A DNA stretch of 64,000 nt from Streptomyces hyaluromycini (lineage in GTDB: Bacteria > Actinomycetota > Actinomycetes > Streptomycetales > Streptomycetaceae), in contig NZ_BCFL01000033.1 in NCBI RefSeq assembly GCF_002217755.1, positions 1 to 64,000 of the forward strand, given 5' to 3'. The notes beneath the pieces are model-generated. The model was given only the letters and a program-made list of their open reading frames with translations, did no database searches and had not been told where the DNA came from. The position numbers were made by a program, and so were the translations under genes. Of this stretch, positions 30,222 through 39,395 are shown piece by piece (the first letter of the stretch is position 1; each line of letters opens with the position of its first letter).

Positions 30222-30478
30222 CGTCGGGACGGGACCGTATCGTCGCAACGGGAGCGTAGGCCGAGTTGGCGTCGGAACGCAACCGTTTCGTCGTCACGGG
30301 CGAATGTGTGCCGTAACACTTTCGAGGTCGGGGCGCGACCGATTCGTTGCGGTGTGGTGCGGGCACGTGTTCGGTACGGCGATGACCTGGGACGCGTTCA
30401 GCGGGCCCGCGTTGGGGCGTTCGGGTGGCGGCTCGGTGTCGGTGCGTCGTCGGAACGCAACCGTTTCGTCGTTACGCC
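30222..30478. promoter_or_regulatory. Four-copy operator-like array between exporter and TetR gene
   Basis: A 31-bp element with core GGAACGCAACCGTTTCGTCG occurs at 30270-30300 and 30448-30478 (26 identical bases in a row). A variant lies at 30222-30252 and a weaker one at 30326-30350. Inside, GAACG and CGTTTC are inverted. The outer copies touch the exporter start and the tetR promoter, as expected for sites of the TetR protein itself. Confidence 0.6.
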
Positions 30479-30480
30479 CC

Positions 30481-30493
30481 TATGCTGGGAGCA
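30481..30493 (+). promoter_or_regulatory. Leaderless tetR promoter -10 box
   Basis: TATGCT ends 6 bases before the ATG at 30493, so the transcript would start at the initiation codon. The fourth operator copy covers the -35 region. Confidence 0.5.
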
Positions 30494-31119
30494 TGACGAC
30501 GAACGCCGAGGAGTCCCAGACGCGTCCGCGCCGACGAGCCCCCGCCGGGGCGGCCGTCCTCCGCGAGGACGTGACCGAGGCCATCCGGGCCGCCGTCTTC
30601 GAGGAGCTCGCGGCGGTCGGGTATGCCCGGATGTCCATCGAGGGCATCGCGCGCCGCGCGGGCGTCGGCAAGACCGCCGTCTACCGTCGCTGGCGCTCCA
30701 AGCTGCACCTGGTCCTCGACGTCGTCTCGGCCCTCGCGGTGATGGGCCTGCCGGTGCCCGACACCGGCTCCCTGGAGGGCGACCTGCGCCTGCTGTACGA
30801 GGTCACCTCACGCGCGCTGCGCCACCCGGTCGCCTCGCAGATCATCCCGGACCTCCAGGCCGAGGCCGCTCGCAACCCCGACATCGCCGAGGCCATGCAG
30901 AAGACGCTGCGCGAGGGCCAGGAGGGCGTCGCCAGCAAGATCATCGAGGCGGCGCAGCGGCGCGGCGAACTCGCCGAGGGCCTCGACGACGACCTGGCCA
31001 TGGACCTGATCTCCGGCCCGCTGTACTGGCGCTCGGTGGTGATCCGCACCCCGAAGCTGCCGAAGGGGTATCTGGCGGCGCTGGCCCGCGGGACCACGGA
31101 GGCGCTCAAGGCGCTGTGA
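30493..31119 (+). CDS. TetR family transcriptional regulator
   Basis: 208 residues. The helix-turn-helix is at about 28-72 (AIRAAVFEELAAVGYARMSIEGIARRAGVGKTAVYRRW), followed by a helical ligand and dimer domain of the TetR_C_11 kind (DLQAEAARNPDIAEAMQ, DLISGPLYWRSVV). It is divergent from the TagGH-type exporter, and four repeat copies in between suggest that it represses itself and the exporter. The inducer is unknown; a wall-active drug or polymer intermediate is possible. Confidence 0.92.
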   Translation: MTTNAEESQTRPRRRAPAGAAVLREDVTEAIRAAVFEELAAVGYARMSIEGIARRAGVGKTAVYRRWRSKLHLVLDVVSALAVMGLPVPDTGSLEGDLRLLYEVTSRALRHPVASQIIPDLQAEAARNPDIAEAMQKTLREGQEGVASKIIEAAQRRGELAEGLDDDLAMDLISGPLYWRSVVIRTPKLPKGYLAALARGTTEALKAL

Positions 31120-31135
31120 ACCACCCGGCCGGGGA

Positions 31136-31162
31136 TGTCACAGCCGGAGCGGCCGTCTCGTC
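31136..31162 (+). promoter_or_regulatory. ECF41-type promoter of the doxX-sigma operon
   Basis: TGTCACA, a 16-base spacer, then CGTC: an exact match to the published ECF41 target promoter. It lies 37 bases before the DoxX gene, whose neighbour is an ECF41 sigma factor. Confidence 0.8.
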
Positions 31163-31199
31163 GTAGAGGGCGCAGGCATCCCCGACCAAGGAGTGGACG

Positions 31200-31577
31200 A
31201 TGAACCTCGCGCTGTGGATCGCCGCCGGACTGCTTGCCGCGGTGGCGCTGGCCGGCGGGATCAGCAAGACGTTCGTACCGAGGGAGAAGCTGGCCGCGGC
31301 CCATGGCGGCGGCTGGACCGGTGACGTCGGCGACGGTTTCGTGCGGACGCTCGGCATCCTCGAACTCCTGGCCGTGGCGGGCCTGGTACTGCCCGCCGTC
31401 ACCGGCGTCGCACCGGTACTGGTGCCGGTGACCGCCACCGCCTGGATCCTGCTGATGATCGGCGCGATGATCACCCACGGACGGCGCGGCGAACGGGCGT
31501 TCGTGGCGCTGAACCTGGTCTATCTCGCGCTGGCGCTGGTCGTCGCGGCGGGCCGGTTCGGCTCGGGCGCCTTCTGA
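31200..31577 (+). CDS. DoxX family membrane protein
   Basis: 125 residues with four hydrophobic helices. The start LWIAAGLLAAVALAGGISKTF and GILELLAVAGLVLP are typical of DoxX-like proteins. AAGGAG lies 7 bases before the ATG. Members are small membrane proteins tied to redox or thiol stress; the biochemistry is unclear. It is cotranscribed with the ECF41 sigma gene 31 bases downstream and is probably the controlled target, in place of the usual carboxymuconolactone decarboxylase or oxidoreductase partner. Confidence 0.88.
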   Translation: MNLALWIAAGLLAAVALAGGISKTFVPREKLAAAHGGGWTGDVGDGFVRTLGILELLAVAGLVLPAVTGVAPVLVPVTATAWILLMIGAMITHGRRGERAFVALNLVYLALALVVAAGRFGSGAF

Positions 31578-31608
31578 CGGGCCGGGACGGGACGAGGGGG
31601 AGACGCAC

Positions 31609-32538
31609 ATGAAGGACAACAGGACCGAGGAGTTCCAGGAGCTGCGGCCGCTGCTGTTCTCGATCGCGTACCGGATCCTGGGCAGCGTCGCCGAGGCCGA
31701 GGACGCGGTCCAGGAGGCCTGGCTGCGCTTCGCCGGCTCACCGACGGAGGTCAGGTCGCCGAAGGCCTTCCTGTCGGCCGCGGTGACCCGGCTCTCGATC
31801 GACGTACTGCGCTCGGCCCGGGTCCGGCGGGAGGAGTACGTCGGCCCGTGGTTCCCCGAGCCGCTGCTCGCCGACCCCTACGAGGACCCGGTGCGGTCGG
31901 CGGAGCTGGCCGACTCGGTGTCGATGGCGGCCCTGCTGCTCCTGGAGCGGCTCAGCCCCCTGGAACGCGCGGTCTTCGTCCTGCGCGAGGTGTTCGACTT
32001 CGGCTTCCCCGAGGTCGCGTCGGCGGTGGGCCGCTCGGAGGCCGCCTGCCGCCAGCTGGCGGTCCGGGCCCGGCGCCACATGGCCGAGGGCCGCCCCCGT
32101 TTCGAGGCGGACCGCAGGGAACGCGACGCACTGGCCACACGCTTCTTCGAGGCCCTCCATGAAGGCGACCTGGCCGGCCTCCAGGAGCTGCTCGCCGCCG
32201 ACGTGTCGCTGGTCAGCGACGCCGGCGGCAAGGCCCCGCAGCTGGCCCGCGCGGTCCTGGGCGCCCAGAACGTGGCCCGCCTCCTCGGCGCCGTCATCCC
32301 GTTGCTGTTCCGGATCGAGGTGACCTGCGAGCAGCACGAGGTCAACGGCCAGCCCGGCGCGATCTTCCGCGACCGCCACGGCAAGGTCCTGCAGACCTTC
32401 TCCCTCGACATCCTCGACGGCCGTGTCCAGGCCGTCCGCCTGGTCCTCAACCCCGACAAACTCGGCCACGTGGGCCCGGTGGCGGACGCCTGGTCCATCG
32501 CCGAGGAGGTCAAACAGGCCCGCAGGGCGGGGGAGTGA
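31609..32538 (+). CDS. ECF41 family RNA polymerase sigma factor (SigJ-like)
   Basis: 309 residues. Sigma regions 2 (about 12-75) and 4 (about 108-160) are followed by a SnoaL-like C-terminal domain (about 175-300) that replaces an anti-sigma factor. All three ECF41 signatures are present: WFPEP (81-85, usually WLPEP), DAGGK (204-208, usually DGGGK) and NPDKL (281-285). In ECF41 the C-terminal domain both activates and restrains the factor. The upstream promoter fits its own target sequence, so autoregulation is expected. Confidence 0.93.
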   Translation: MKDNRTEEFQELRPLLFSIAYRILGSVAEAEDAVQEAWLRFAGSPTEVRSPKAFLSAAVTRLSIDVLRSARVRREEYVGPWFPEPLLADPYEDPVRSAELADSVSMAALLLLERLSPLERAVFVLREVFDFGFPEVASAVGRSEAACRQLAVRARRHMAEGRPRFEADRRERDALATRFFEALHEGDLAGLQELLAADVSLVSDAGGKAPQLARAVLGAQNVARLLGAVIPLLFRIEVTCEQHEVNGQPGAIFRDRHGKVLQTFSLDILDGRVQAVRLVLNPDKLGHVGPVADAWSIAEEVKQARRAGE

Positions 32539-32573
32539 CGGGAGCTCACGTATCCGGTGGCCGGGCCGGTGCG

Positions 32574-33554
32574 TCAGCCCCGGGCCGCCTCCGGATGCAG
32601 GCGTACCCAGCCGGCCCAGGCCGAGGTGATCATGTCGTGGACGTCGTGTTTGGTCTTCCAGTCGAGTTCGGTGGTGATGCGGTCGGCGGAGGCAACCACG
32701 CGGGCCGGGTCGCCGGGGCGGCGCGGGGCGACGGTCGGGGGGAGGTCGTAGCCGGTGACCGCGTTGATGCGGTCGATCATCTCGCGGACCGAGACGCCCT
32801 CGCCGCGCCCGATGTTGAGGGTCAGCTCGCGGCCCGGCTCCGCCTGGAGGGCGCGGGCCGCGGCCACGTGGGCCTCGGCGAGGTCCACCACGTGGATGTA
32901 GTCACGGACGCAGGTGCCGTCCGGTGTCGCGTAGTCGTCGCCGAAGATGCGCGGCGGTGCGTTCTCCGTGAGCTTCTCGAAGACCATCGGGATGAGGTTG
33001 TAGACGCCCACGTCGGCGAGTTCGGGGCGGGCCGCGCCTGCCACGTTGAAGTAGCGCAGCGAGGCCGTGGCCAGACCTGTGGCCCGGCCCGTCGCGCGGA
33101 CCAGCCACTCACCCGCGAGCTTCGTCTCGCCGTACGGCGACATCGGCACGCACGGCGTCTCCTCCGTCACCAGGTCGACGTCCGGCATGCCGTAGACGGC
33201 GGCGGAGGAGGAGAACACGAAGGACGGGACCCGTGCCTCCGTCACGGCCTGCAGCAGGACGCGCAGGCCCTCGACGTTCTCGTGGTAGTAGTGCAGCGGG
33301 CGGCCCACCGACTCGCCGACCTGCTTCTTCGCCGCCAGGTGCACGACCCCGGTCACCTCGTGCTCGGCCAGGACGCGCGCGACCTTCTCACCGTCGAGCG
33401 TGGAGCCCGTCACCAGGGGTACGTCCTCCGGCACGCGGTCGGCGATGCCGGTGGACAGGTCGTCGTACACCACCGTCCGCTCGCCCGCCTCCGCCATCGC
33501 CCGTACGACATGCGCCCCGATGTAACCGGCGCCGCCGGTGATCAGCCAGGTCAT
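32574..33554 (-). CDS. galE: UDP-glucose 4-epimerase
   Basis: 326 residues, short-chain dehydrogenase fold. The NAD motif TGGAGYIGAHV is at the N-terminus, the catalytic Ser/Tyr/Lys set is in SSSAAVYG and YGETK, and RYFNVAG and RDYIHVVDLA are the GalE hallmarks. It interconverts UDP-glucose and UDP-galactose (or the GlcNAc/GalNAc pair). No galT or galK is adjacent, so supply of galactosyl units to the nearby wall-polymer genes is more likely than galactose use. It converges with the sigma gene. Confidence 0.95.
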   Translation of the reverse strand: MTWLITGGAGYIGAHVVRAMAEAGERTVVYDDLSTGIADRVPEDVPLVTGSTLDGEKVARVLAEHEVTGVVHLAAKKQVGESVGRPLHYYHENVEGLRVLLQAVTEARVPSFVFSSSAAVYGMPDVDLVTEETPCVPMSPYGETKLAGEWLVRATGRATGLATASLRYFNVAGAARPELADVGVYNLIPMVFEKLTENAPPRIFGDDYATPDGTCVRDYIHVVDLAEAHVAAARALQAEPGRELTLNIGRGEGVSVREMIDRINAVTGYDLPPTVAPRRPGDPARVVASADRITTELDWKTKHDVHDMITSAWAGWVRLHPEAARG

Positions 33555-33593
33555 GTGTGGCCGTTCCCTCCGTCAGTTGGCCCGTGGTGTTCG

Positions 33594-34946
33594 TCAGCCG
33601 CGGTCACCTCTCAGTGAAGCAGGTGCCGCCGACATCTGCGGACGGCTGAACTGGCCTGTTGTCGCCATGTGGACACGTGATGTGCTCTCCCGGCGGCGGG
33701 AGGCGCGCCACAGGCGGGTGAGGGAGAGCACGGCGGCGGTGGCCAGCAGGCCGTTGCGGGCGAGCATCAGCAGACAGCCGGTCCAGGTGCAGTGGATGAC
33801 CTCGGCGTAGAACGCGGGGTAGGCGACGGCACTGAGCGCGGTCGCCGCGACGATCAGCGCGGCGACCGGACGCTGCGTGGTGTGCCGGGAGGTCAGGCAC
33901 ACGGCGGCCAGGCCGAGCAGCCAGATCATGTACTGCGGGCTGATCACCCGGCTGGTGACGGTGAAGAGGAGGACGGCGCTCAGGGCCGCGTCGTACGGGG
34001 TGGCCGGGGTCCAGCGCCGGGCCCGTACCCGCCACAGCAGGAGGAGGGCGAAGGCGGCCGCGGTGAGCGCGAGGGAGGCGGTCGCGACCGCGCGCACGTG
34101 CGGGCCGACGAGTTCCATGGCGCCGTACTGGTAGCGGGTCGTGCCCCGCCAGCCGGCCTGCCGCGCAAGGCTGAGCGCGGTCCCGCCGAGCGACTCGACC
34201 TGCACACCCCGGCCGCCCTGCTGACGGAGGAACGCGAGCGGGTTGCGGAACGACACCACGAAGGCGGCCAGGGCCACGGTCCCCGTCAGGGCCGCGGACA
34301 GCCACGCCGTGCGCGTCGGCCGCCCGCGCGCCAGGCCCAGCAGCACCAGCGCCGGCCACACCTTCACCAGCGCGCCCAGCGCCGCCAGCGCACCGCACGC
34401 GCGCGTGGAGCGCGACAGCGCCAGCAGGGAGAGCACGGCGAAGGCGGTGACCTCCACGTCGTAGCGGGCGAGCGGGAGGTGCAGCAGCAGGGGGAGGCCG
34501 CCGGTCCACAGGGCCGCGCCGAGCAGGGTGCGGCCGGGGCGCGTGCCCGCGCGGGCGAGCGCCGCCGTGATCAGCGCGTCGGTGGCCAGGGTGAGCGCCA
34601 CGAACGCCTGGAAGTAGCTCAGTCCGGGCACCAGCCCCGGCGCGAGCAGCACCGCACCGGCGCCCGGCGGGTACTGCCACAACGTGTCGTGCGCCGGGAA
34701 CGCGCCGTGCGACAGCACGCCGAACCAGTGGAAGTACAGCCGCCACACTTCGCGCGCGACCGCTCCGTGGCCCAGGGGTCGCTCGTTGTTGTGGGCGAGG
34801 AGCCACAGCATCGACGCGCGCGTGGCGGCCCAGGCGACGGCGAGACAGAGGAGACGCGAGAGGCCGGGCGGGCGGCGGAGCCGCGGGAGTCGAACAGGCG
34901 GGGCGAACGGGACGCACGGGAGCGGCAAGTACGGGCGGCGATTCAT
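33594..34946 (-). CDS. GT87-like membrane glycosyltransferase
   Basis: 450 residues from the ATG at 34946 (MNRRPYLPL). About ten membrane helices. DTLWQYPPGAGAVLLAPGLVPG and LVKVWPALVLLGLARGRP match the GT-C enzymes of family GT87/DUF2029, which use polyprenyl-phosphate sugars outside the membrane (mycobacterial relatives are mannosyl- or arabinosyltransferases). It is divergent from a second membrane glycosyltransferase. Donor and acceptor are unknown; the C-terminal 40 residues are basic and soluble. Confidence 0.82.
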   Translation of the reverse strand: MNRRPYLPLPCVPFAPPVRLPRLRRPPGLSRLLCLAVAWAATRASMLWLLAHNNERPLGHGAVAREVWRLYFHWFGVLSHGAFPAHDTLWQYPPGAGAVLLAPGLVPGLSYFQAFVALTLATDALITAALARAGTRPGRTLLGAALWTGGLPLLLHLPLARYDVEVTAFAVLSLLALSRSTRACGALAALGALVKVWPALVLLGLARGRPTRTAWLSAALTGTVALAAFVVSFRNPLAFLRQQGGRGVQVESLGGTALSLARQAGWRGTTRYQYGAMELVGPHVRAVATASLALTAAAFALLLLWRVRARRWTPATPYDAALSAVLLFTVTSRVISPQYMIWLLGLAAVCLTSRHTTQRPVAALIVAATALSAVAYPAFYAEVIHCTWTGCLLMLARNGLLATAAVLSLTRLWRASRRRESTSRVHMATTGQFSRPQMSAAPASLRGDRG

Positions 34947-35040
34947 CAACCGCGAGCGTAAGCCGCGCGGATGGTGTATCCATGCCGATACGCCGTCAAT
35001 ACCCGGCAAAGGTTGGCTAATCGCAAAAGATCGGGCCGTG

Positions 35041-36705
35041 GTGAGTATCGGGCCTCTTGTGAAGGCGCATCCGCGAACGACGCGAACAGCTGAAGACTGC
35101 CGGCCGGCTCCACGGAGCCGGCCGCGCCCGTCGGGCGGTCCGCCCCGGTGGCCGGCGGCCGCCCGGGGCCTCGCCGTGGCCGCCCCGGCCGCGGTGATGC
35201 TCGCCATCGGGTTCTGGGGGCTGCACCGCGGCGGCATGTGGCGCGACGAGGCCGTCACCTACCAGGTCGCCCGGCGCACGGTGCCGCAGATCTGGCGGCT
35301 GCTGCACGGCGTGGACGCGGTGCACGGCCTGTACTACCTGCTGATGCACGTCGTCCTCGCCGCCGATCCCGGCCACCCCGGCGAGGTCGTGCTCCGGCTG
35401 CCCTCGGTGTGCGCGGCGGCCGTCACCGCGGGCCTGGTGGCCGCCCTGGGCAGCCGTCTGGCCCGGCCGCGCGTCGGCCTGTGGGCCGGGCTGCTGTACG
35501 CGGTCACCCCGCTGGTCGGCCACTACGCGCAGGAGGGCCGCTCGTACGCCCTGGTCGCCGCGGGTGCCACCGGCGCGACGCTGCTCTTCGTCCGGGCGGT
35601 GCGGGAGGAGGGACGGCGGGCCTGGTGCCGGTACGGCGCCGTGCTCGGAGTCACCTGCTGGCTGCACGAGTTCGCCGTCCTGCTGCTGCTCGCACACGCG
35701 GGAACTCTGGCGCTGGCCCGTTCGTCGGGAAGGGTGTGGCGGGGGTGGGGCTGCGCGGCCGGGGGCGTGGTGCTGTCGCTGCTGCCGATGGTCGTGGTCT
35801 CGCACGGACAGTCGGCCCAGGTCGCGTGGCTGCGGGAGCCGGACGTGGAGACCGCGCAGGAACTGCTGCGCCAGTACCTCGGACCGACCGACCGGGTGTA
35901 CTGGGTGTGCCTGGCGCTCGGGCTGCTCGGGCTGACGCGGCTGGTGGGCCGGCGCGGCGAGGTGACCCTCGCGGCGGTCGCGCTGCCGCTCGCGGTGCTG
36001 CCACCGGTGGCGCTGATGCTGGCCTCGCAGCTCACCCCGCTGTACGTCGACCGGTATGTGCTGTACGCGCTGGCCGGGGGGCCGTTGCTGGTGGCGCTCG
36101 GCGCGGACCGGGTCGCCGGGATGCTCGGCCGGCTCTGGTCCCACGGCACGGCGACCGCGCCCCGGTCGACCGCGCCCCCGTCGCCCGCGCTCACCCTGGC
36201 AGGGGTCCTGGCGGTCGTCCTCGCCTTCACCCACCAGGTTCCGCTGCTGCGGGCGGACCGGGTGCCGGGCAACCGTGCCGACAACCTCGGCGCGGTCGCG
36301 GCGGCCGTGGCCCGGGTGCTGCGGCCCGGCGACCCCGTGCTGTTCCTGCCGGCCCACGCGCGCGGGGCAGAGCTTGCGTATCCCGCCGACTTCACGTCCA
36401 CGAGGGACGTTGCGCTGGCCGAGCCGGGGCCGGTGTCGGGGACGTTGTACGGGCGTGAGGTGGGGGCGGGGACGCTGCGGCGGCGGTTGGCCGGGGTGGA
36501 CGAGGTGTGGGCGGTGATGGAGAAGTACGCGCTGGTGAGCGGGTATCGGCCGCGGCTCGCTACGGAGCGGGCCAAGTGGGCTGTGCTCAACCAGCAGTTC
36601 GTGCTTCGGGAGGAGATGGTGATCGATCGGGTTGCGCTGAGGTTGTATGTGCGGCCGATTCGGGTGGGGGCGGAGGAGTCCGGGCTGCGGGGTGGTGGGG
36701 GCTGA
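35041..36705 (+). CDS. GT39-like membrane glycosyltransferase
   Basis: About 554 residues; GTG 35041 (or 35038) is taken as start because a Pro/Arg-rich tail precedes the first helix. The first extracytoplasmic loop has GGMWRDEAVTYQVARR, the acidic pair typical of dolichol/polyprenyl-phosphate mannosyltransferases of the PMT type. LAGLLYAVTPLVGHYAQEGRSYAL is also a family hallmark. About ten helices precede a soluble C-terminal 150-residue region. It probably decorates protein or polymer outside the membrane. A small hairpin follows. Confidence 0.82.
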   Translation: MSIGPLVKAHPRTTRTAEDCRPAPRSRPRPSGGPPRWPAAARGLAVAAPAAVMLAIGFWGLHRGGMWRDEAVTYQVARRTVPQIWRLLHGVDAVHGLYYLLMHVVLAADPGHPGEVVLRLPSVCAAAVTAGLVAALGSRLARPRVGLWAGLLYAVTPLVGHYAQEGRSYALVAAGATGATLLFVRAVREEGRRAWCRYGAVLGVTCWLHEFAVLLLLAHAGTLALARSSGRVWRGWGCAAGGVVLSLLPMVVVSHGQSAQVAWLREPDVETAQELLRQYLGPTDRVYWVCLALGLLGLTRLVGRRGEVTLAAVALPLAVLPPVALMLASQLTPLYVDRYVLYALAGGPLLVALGADRVAGMLGRLWSHGTATAPRSTAPPSPALTLAGVLAVVLAFTHQVPLLRADRVPGNRADNLGAVAAAVARVLRPGDPVLFLPAHARGAELAYPADFTSTRDVALAEPGPVSGTLYGREVGAGTLRRRLAGVDEVWAVMEKYALVSGYRPRLATERAKWAVLNQQFVLREEMVIDRVALRLYVRPIRVGAEESGLRGGGG

Positions 36706-36746
36706 TCGCGCCCACGCGGCGACAGCCGCGCATCGACTACAGCCCC

Positions 36747-36764
36747 GCGCCCCTGACGGGGCGC
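36747..36764. terminator. Short terminator-like hairpin
   Basis: GCGCCCC, loop TGAC, GGGGCGC, between the convergent GT39-like and ohrR genes. There is no T run. Confidence 0.5.
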
Positions 36765-36780
36765 TCCAAGAGGACCCCTC

Positions 36781-37269
36781 TCAGCAGGAACCGTCCTCCA
36801 GGGCCGCCGAGTCCAAAGTCCCCGTCAGCTGGTCCAGCCGCGCCTTCAGGGCCCGGATCTCGTCCACGTCGAAGCCTGTCGCCGACACGATCCGGCGCGG
36901 TACCTCCAGCGCCTGCTCGCGCAACGCGGCGCCCTGCTCCGTCAGCCGGACCTCCACCGAGCGTTCGTCGCGTGTGCTGCGCTCGCGGTGTACCAGGCCC
37001 GCCGCCTCCAGGCGCTTGAGCAGCGGCGACAGGGTGCCGGAGTCCAGGCGCAGGTGTTCGCCGAGCTTCTTGACCGGCAGGTCGCCCTGTTCCCACAGCA
37101 CCAGCATCACCAGGTACTGCGGGTAGGTGAGTCCCAGGTCCTTGAGGATCACGCGGTAGACGCCGTTGAAGGCGCGGGACGCGGCGTGCAGGGAGAAGCA
37201 GATCTGGCGGTCCAGGTGGAGCCACTCCGCCTCGGCGGCGGGGCTGGGGGTCGGGGTCGTCGCGCTCAT
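36781..37269 (-). CDS. ohrR: Organic hydroperoxide sensor OhrR (MarR family)
   Basis: 162 residues. The redox-sensing Cys24 lies in the OhrR signature RQICFSLHAASRAF. The winged helix is GDLPVKKLGEHLRLDSGTLSPLLKRLEAAG. Oxidation of this cysteine by organic peroxides releases the repressor from DNA. The gene is divergent from ohrA, with an AATTG-rich palindrome between, the standard arrangement. One C-terminal cysteine (DGSC) may serve as resolving thiol or may be incidental. Confidence 0.95.
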   Translation of the reverse strand: MSATTPTPSPAAEAEWLHLDRQICFSLHAASRAFNGVYRVILKDLGLTYPQYLVMLVLWEQGDLPVKKLGEHLRLDSGTLSPLLKRLEAAGLVHRERSTRDERSVEVRLTEQGAALREQALEVPRRIVSATGFDVDEIRALKARLDQLTGTLDSAALEDGSC

Positions 37270-37297
37270 GGCTCAAGCGTAGCGCTTGCGGGTCATT

Positions 37298-37322
37298 TAG
37301 TTGTGTGCAATTGAATTGTGTG
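37298..37322. promoter_or_regulatory. OhrR operator
   Basis: CAATT-G-AATTG at 37308-37318 inside TTGTGTG...TTGTGTG, in the 136-base divergent ohrR/ohrA gap. It fits the AT-rich palindromes known for OhrR. Confidence 0.65.
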
Positions 37323-37405
37323 CTCTACTTGTGGTCGTGAGGGCGGCCGGAACGGGAGCCGCCGGAACACCGAGACTTCGAGTACTTCGAGAGGGATGGT
37401 CTTCC

Positions 37406-37811
<406 letters not shown>

Positions 37812-37822
<11 letters not shown>

Positions 37823-39356
37823 TCAGCGGCACCAGGGACGCATCCCCCGTCCGGGTGAGCCGCGCGAGCACCTCCCCGGTTCGCCGGCTCCAGTCCACGA
37901 CCACCGCCTCCGCGGGCAGCCGCTCCCGCCGCGTCAGCAGCAGCCAGCGCACCCGGGGGCGGTGGTCGTGGCCGTCGGCCAGGTCGATGCCGTACCCGGG
38001 GAGCAGCCGGACGGCGTAGTACGCGTCCGTGATCACCGGTTCCCCCGGGCCGATGTGCCGGGCCGCCCAGTCGTACGACGGCCAGCGCGGCGGCTGGACG
38101 AAGCCGACCGGGTCCACCGAGCGCGGTACGACCGCCCCGGCCTGCGCGGCCAGAAAGCCCAGGCAGGCCCCGCCCGCCGCGGCCCAGCCGAGCGCCCGCC
38201 GCCACCCGGGCCAGGGCCGCTCCGCCGCCAGCTCCACGGCGAGCGCGCACTGCGGCGCCAGCAGCGCGAGCCCGAGCAGCCCGGCGAGCCGGCCGCCCGC
38301 CAGCACCAGGCACTCCAGAGCGAACAGCAGCACGAGCGGATCACGCCAGGCCGCAAGCCCCAGCGAACCCCGCGGACCGGGCCCGGCCGCCCGCCGGGCC
38401 CGCAGCCACAGTGCCGGGACCCCGAGCAGGGCCAGCCAGCACTGGCCGCCCAACCCGCTCAGCCCGTCCAGTCCGCCCAATGCGGCCGACCCGGTCGACC
38501 CCGTCCATCCGTCGTACGACGCGAACGGGTCGTACGGTGACGGCGGCAGTGCGTGCGCGTGCCTCCCGAAGGCGAGCGCTGTCGCGGCCACCGCGCACGT
38601 CAGCGCCCACCGCCCCCATACCGAGCCCCGCCACCCCCGCTGCCACCCCGCCGTGAACGCCACCGCCCCCGCCGCCGCGCCCAGCCCGGTCACCGGGTCG
38701 ACCAGTGCCACCGTCCCGTACAGCAGTCCGAGTGCCGCGTATCCGGACAGGCTGCGCAGGCCGCTCGGGCCGACATAGCGCACCCGGCGCAGATCGCGGG
38801 CGCGGGCGCCGGTCAGGGACCAGGCCCAGAAGGTGAGGCCGAGGGCGAACGCGGACGGGTAGCCGAGGCTGCCGGTCAGCGGCAGCAGGGCCAGCGAGCC
38901 CCCGCCCCACGCCGGTCGCGTGCCCCACAGCACGGACAGGAAGGCCAGCGCCAGCACCGGCGCCCAACGGCGCGGGGTGAGGACCCGGACCAGCCGGCCG
39001 AGGCCCGTCAGCAGCACCGCCAGGTTCAGCGGGCCGCACACCCGCAGCAGCTGCCAGCCGCTCAGCCCGGTCAGCCGGGCCAGCGCACCCTGCGCCAGCA
39101 CGTACGGGGACATGGCCGGGTCCGTCAGGCCCGCCCGCAGCCGTGCCACCGCCGCCGCGTGCTGCCCGGCCTCGCAGCACGGTGGCACCCGCCAGTACGC
39201 CAGGGTCATCAGCAGCCAGAACAGCAGGCCGAAGACCTGGTACGGGGTGAGTCTGCGGACGCGGCCGCCGCGCAGGGCGGTGGAGCCGCGCGTGGTGCGC
39301 CGGAGCAGGGCGCCGGTGCTCACCGGAGGAATCTGACAGGGCGGACCATTTGCCAA
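37812..39356 (-). CDS. Multi-pass membrane protein, GT-C-like
   Basis: Up to 514 residues with ten or more membrane helices. The first is near VFGLLFWLLMTLAYW, followed by a loop with CCEAGQHAAAVARLRAGL. A soluble C-terminal part (about 420-514) carries RWPSYDWAARHIGPGEPV, as in outer domains of GT-C glycosyltransferases. No family can be named firmly. It belongs with the wall-polymer genes by position and orientation. The start is uncertain: ATG 39356 is used, GTG 39323 is possible. Confidence 0.75.
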
Positions 39357-39395
39357 GTGTTCCCGTCCGCCCCGACGGCGTTGCCGTCCGTCACC

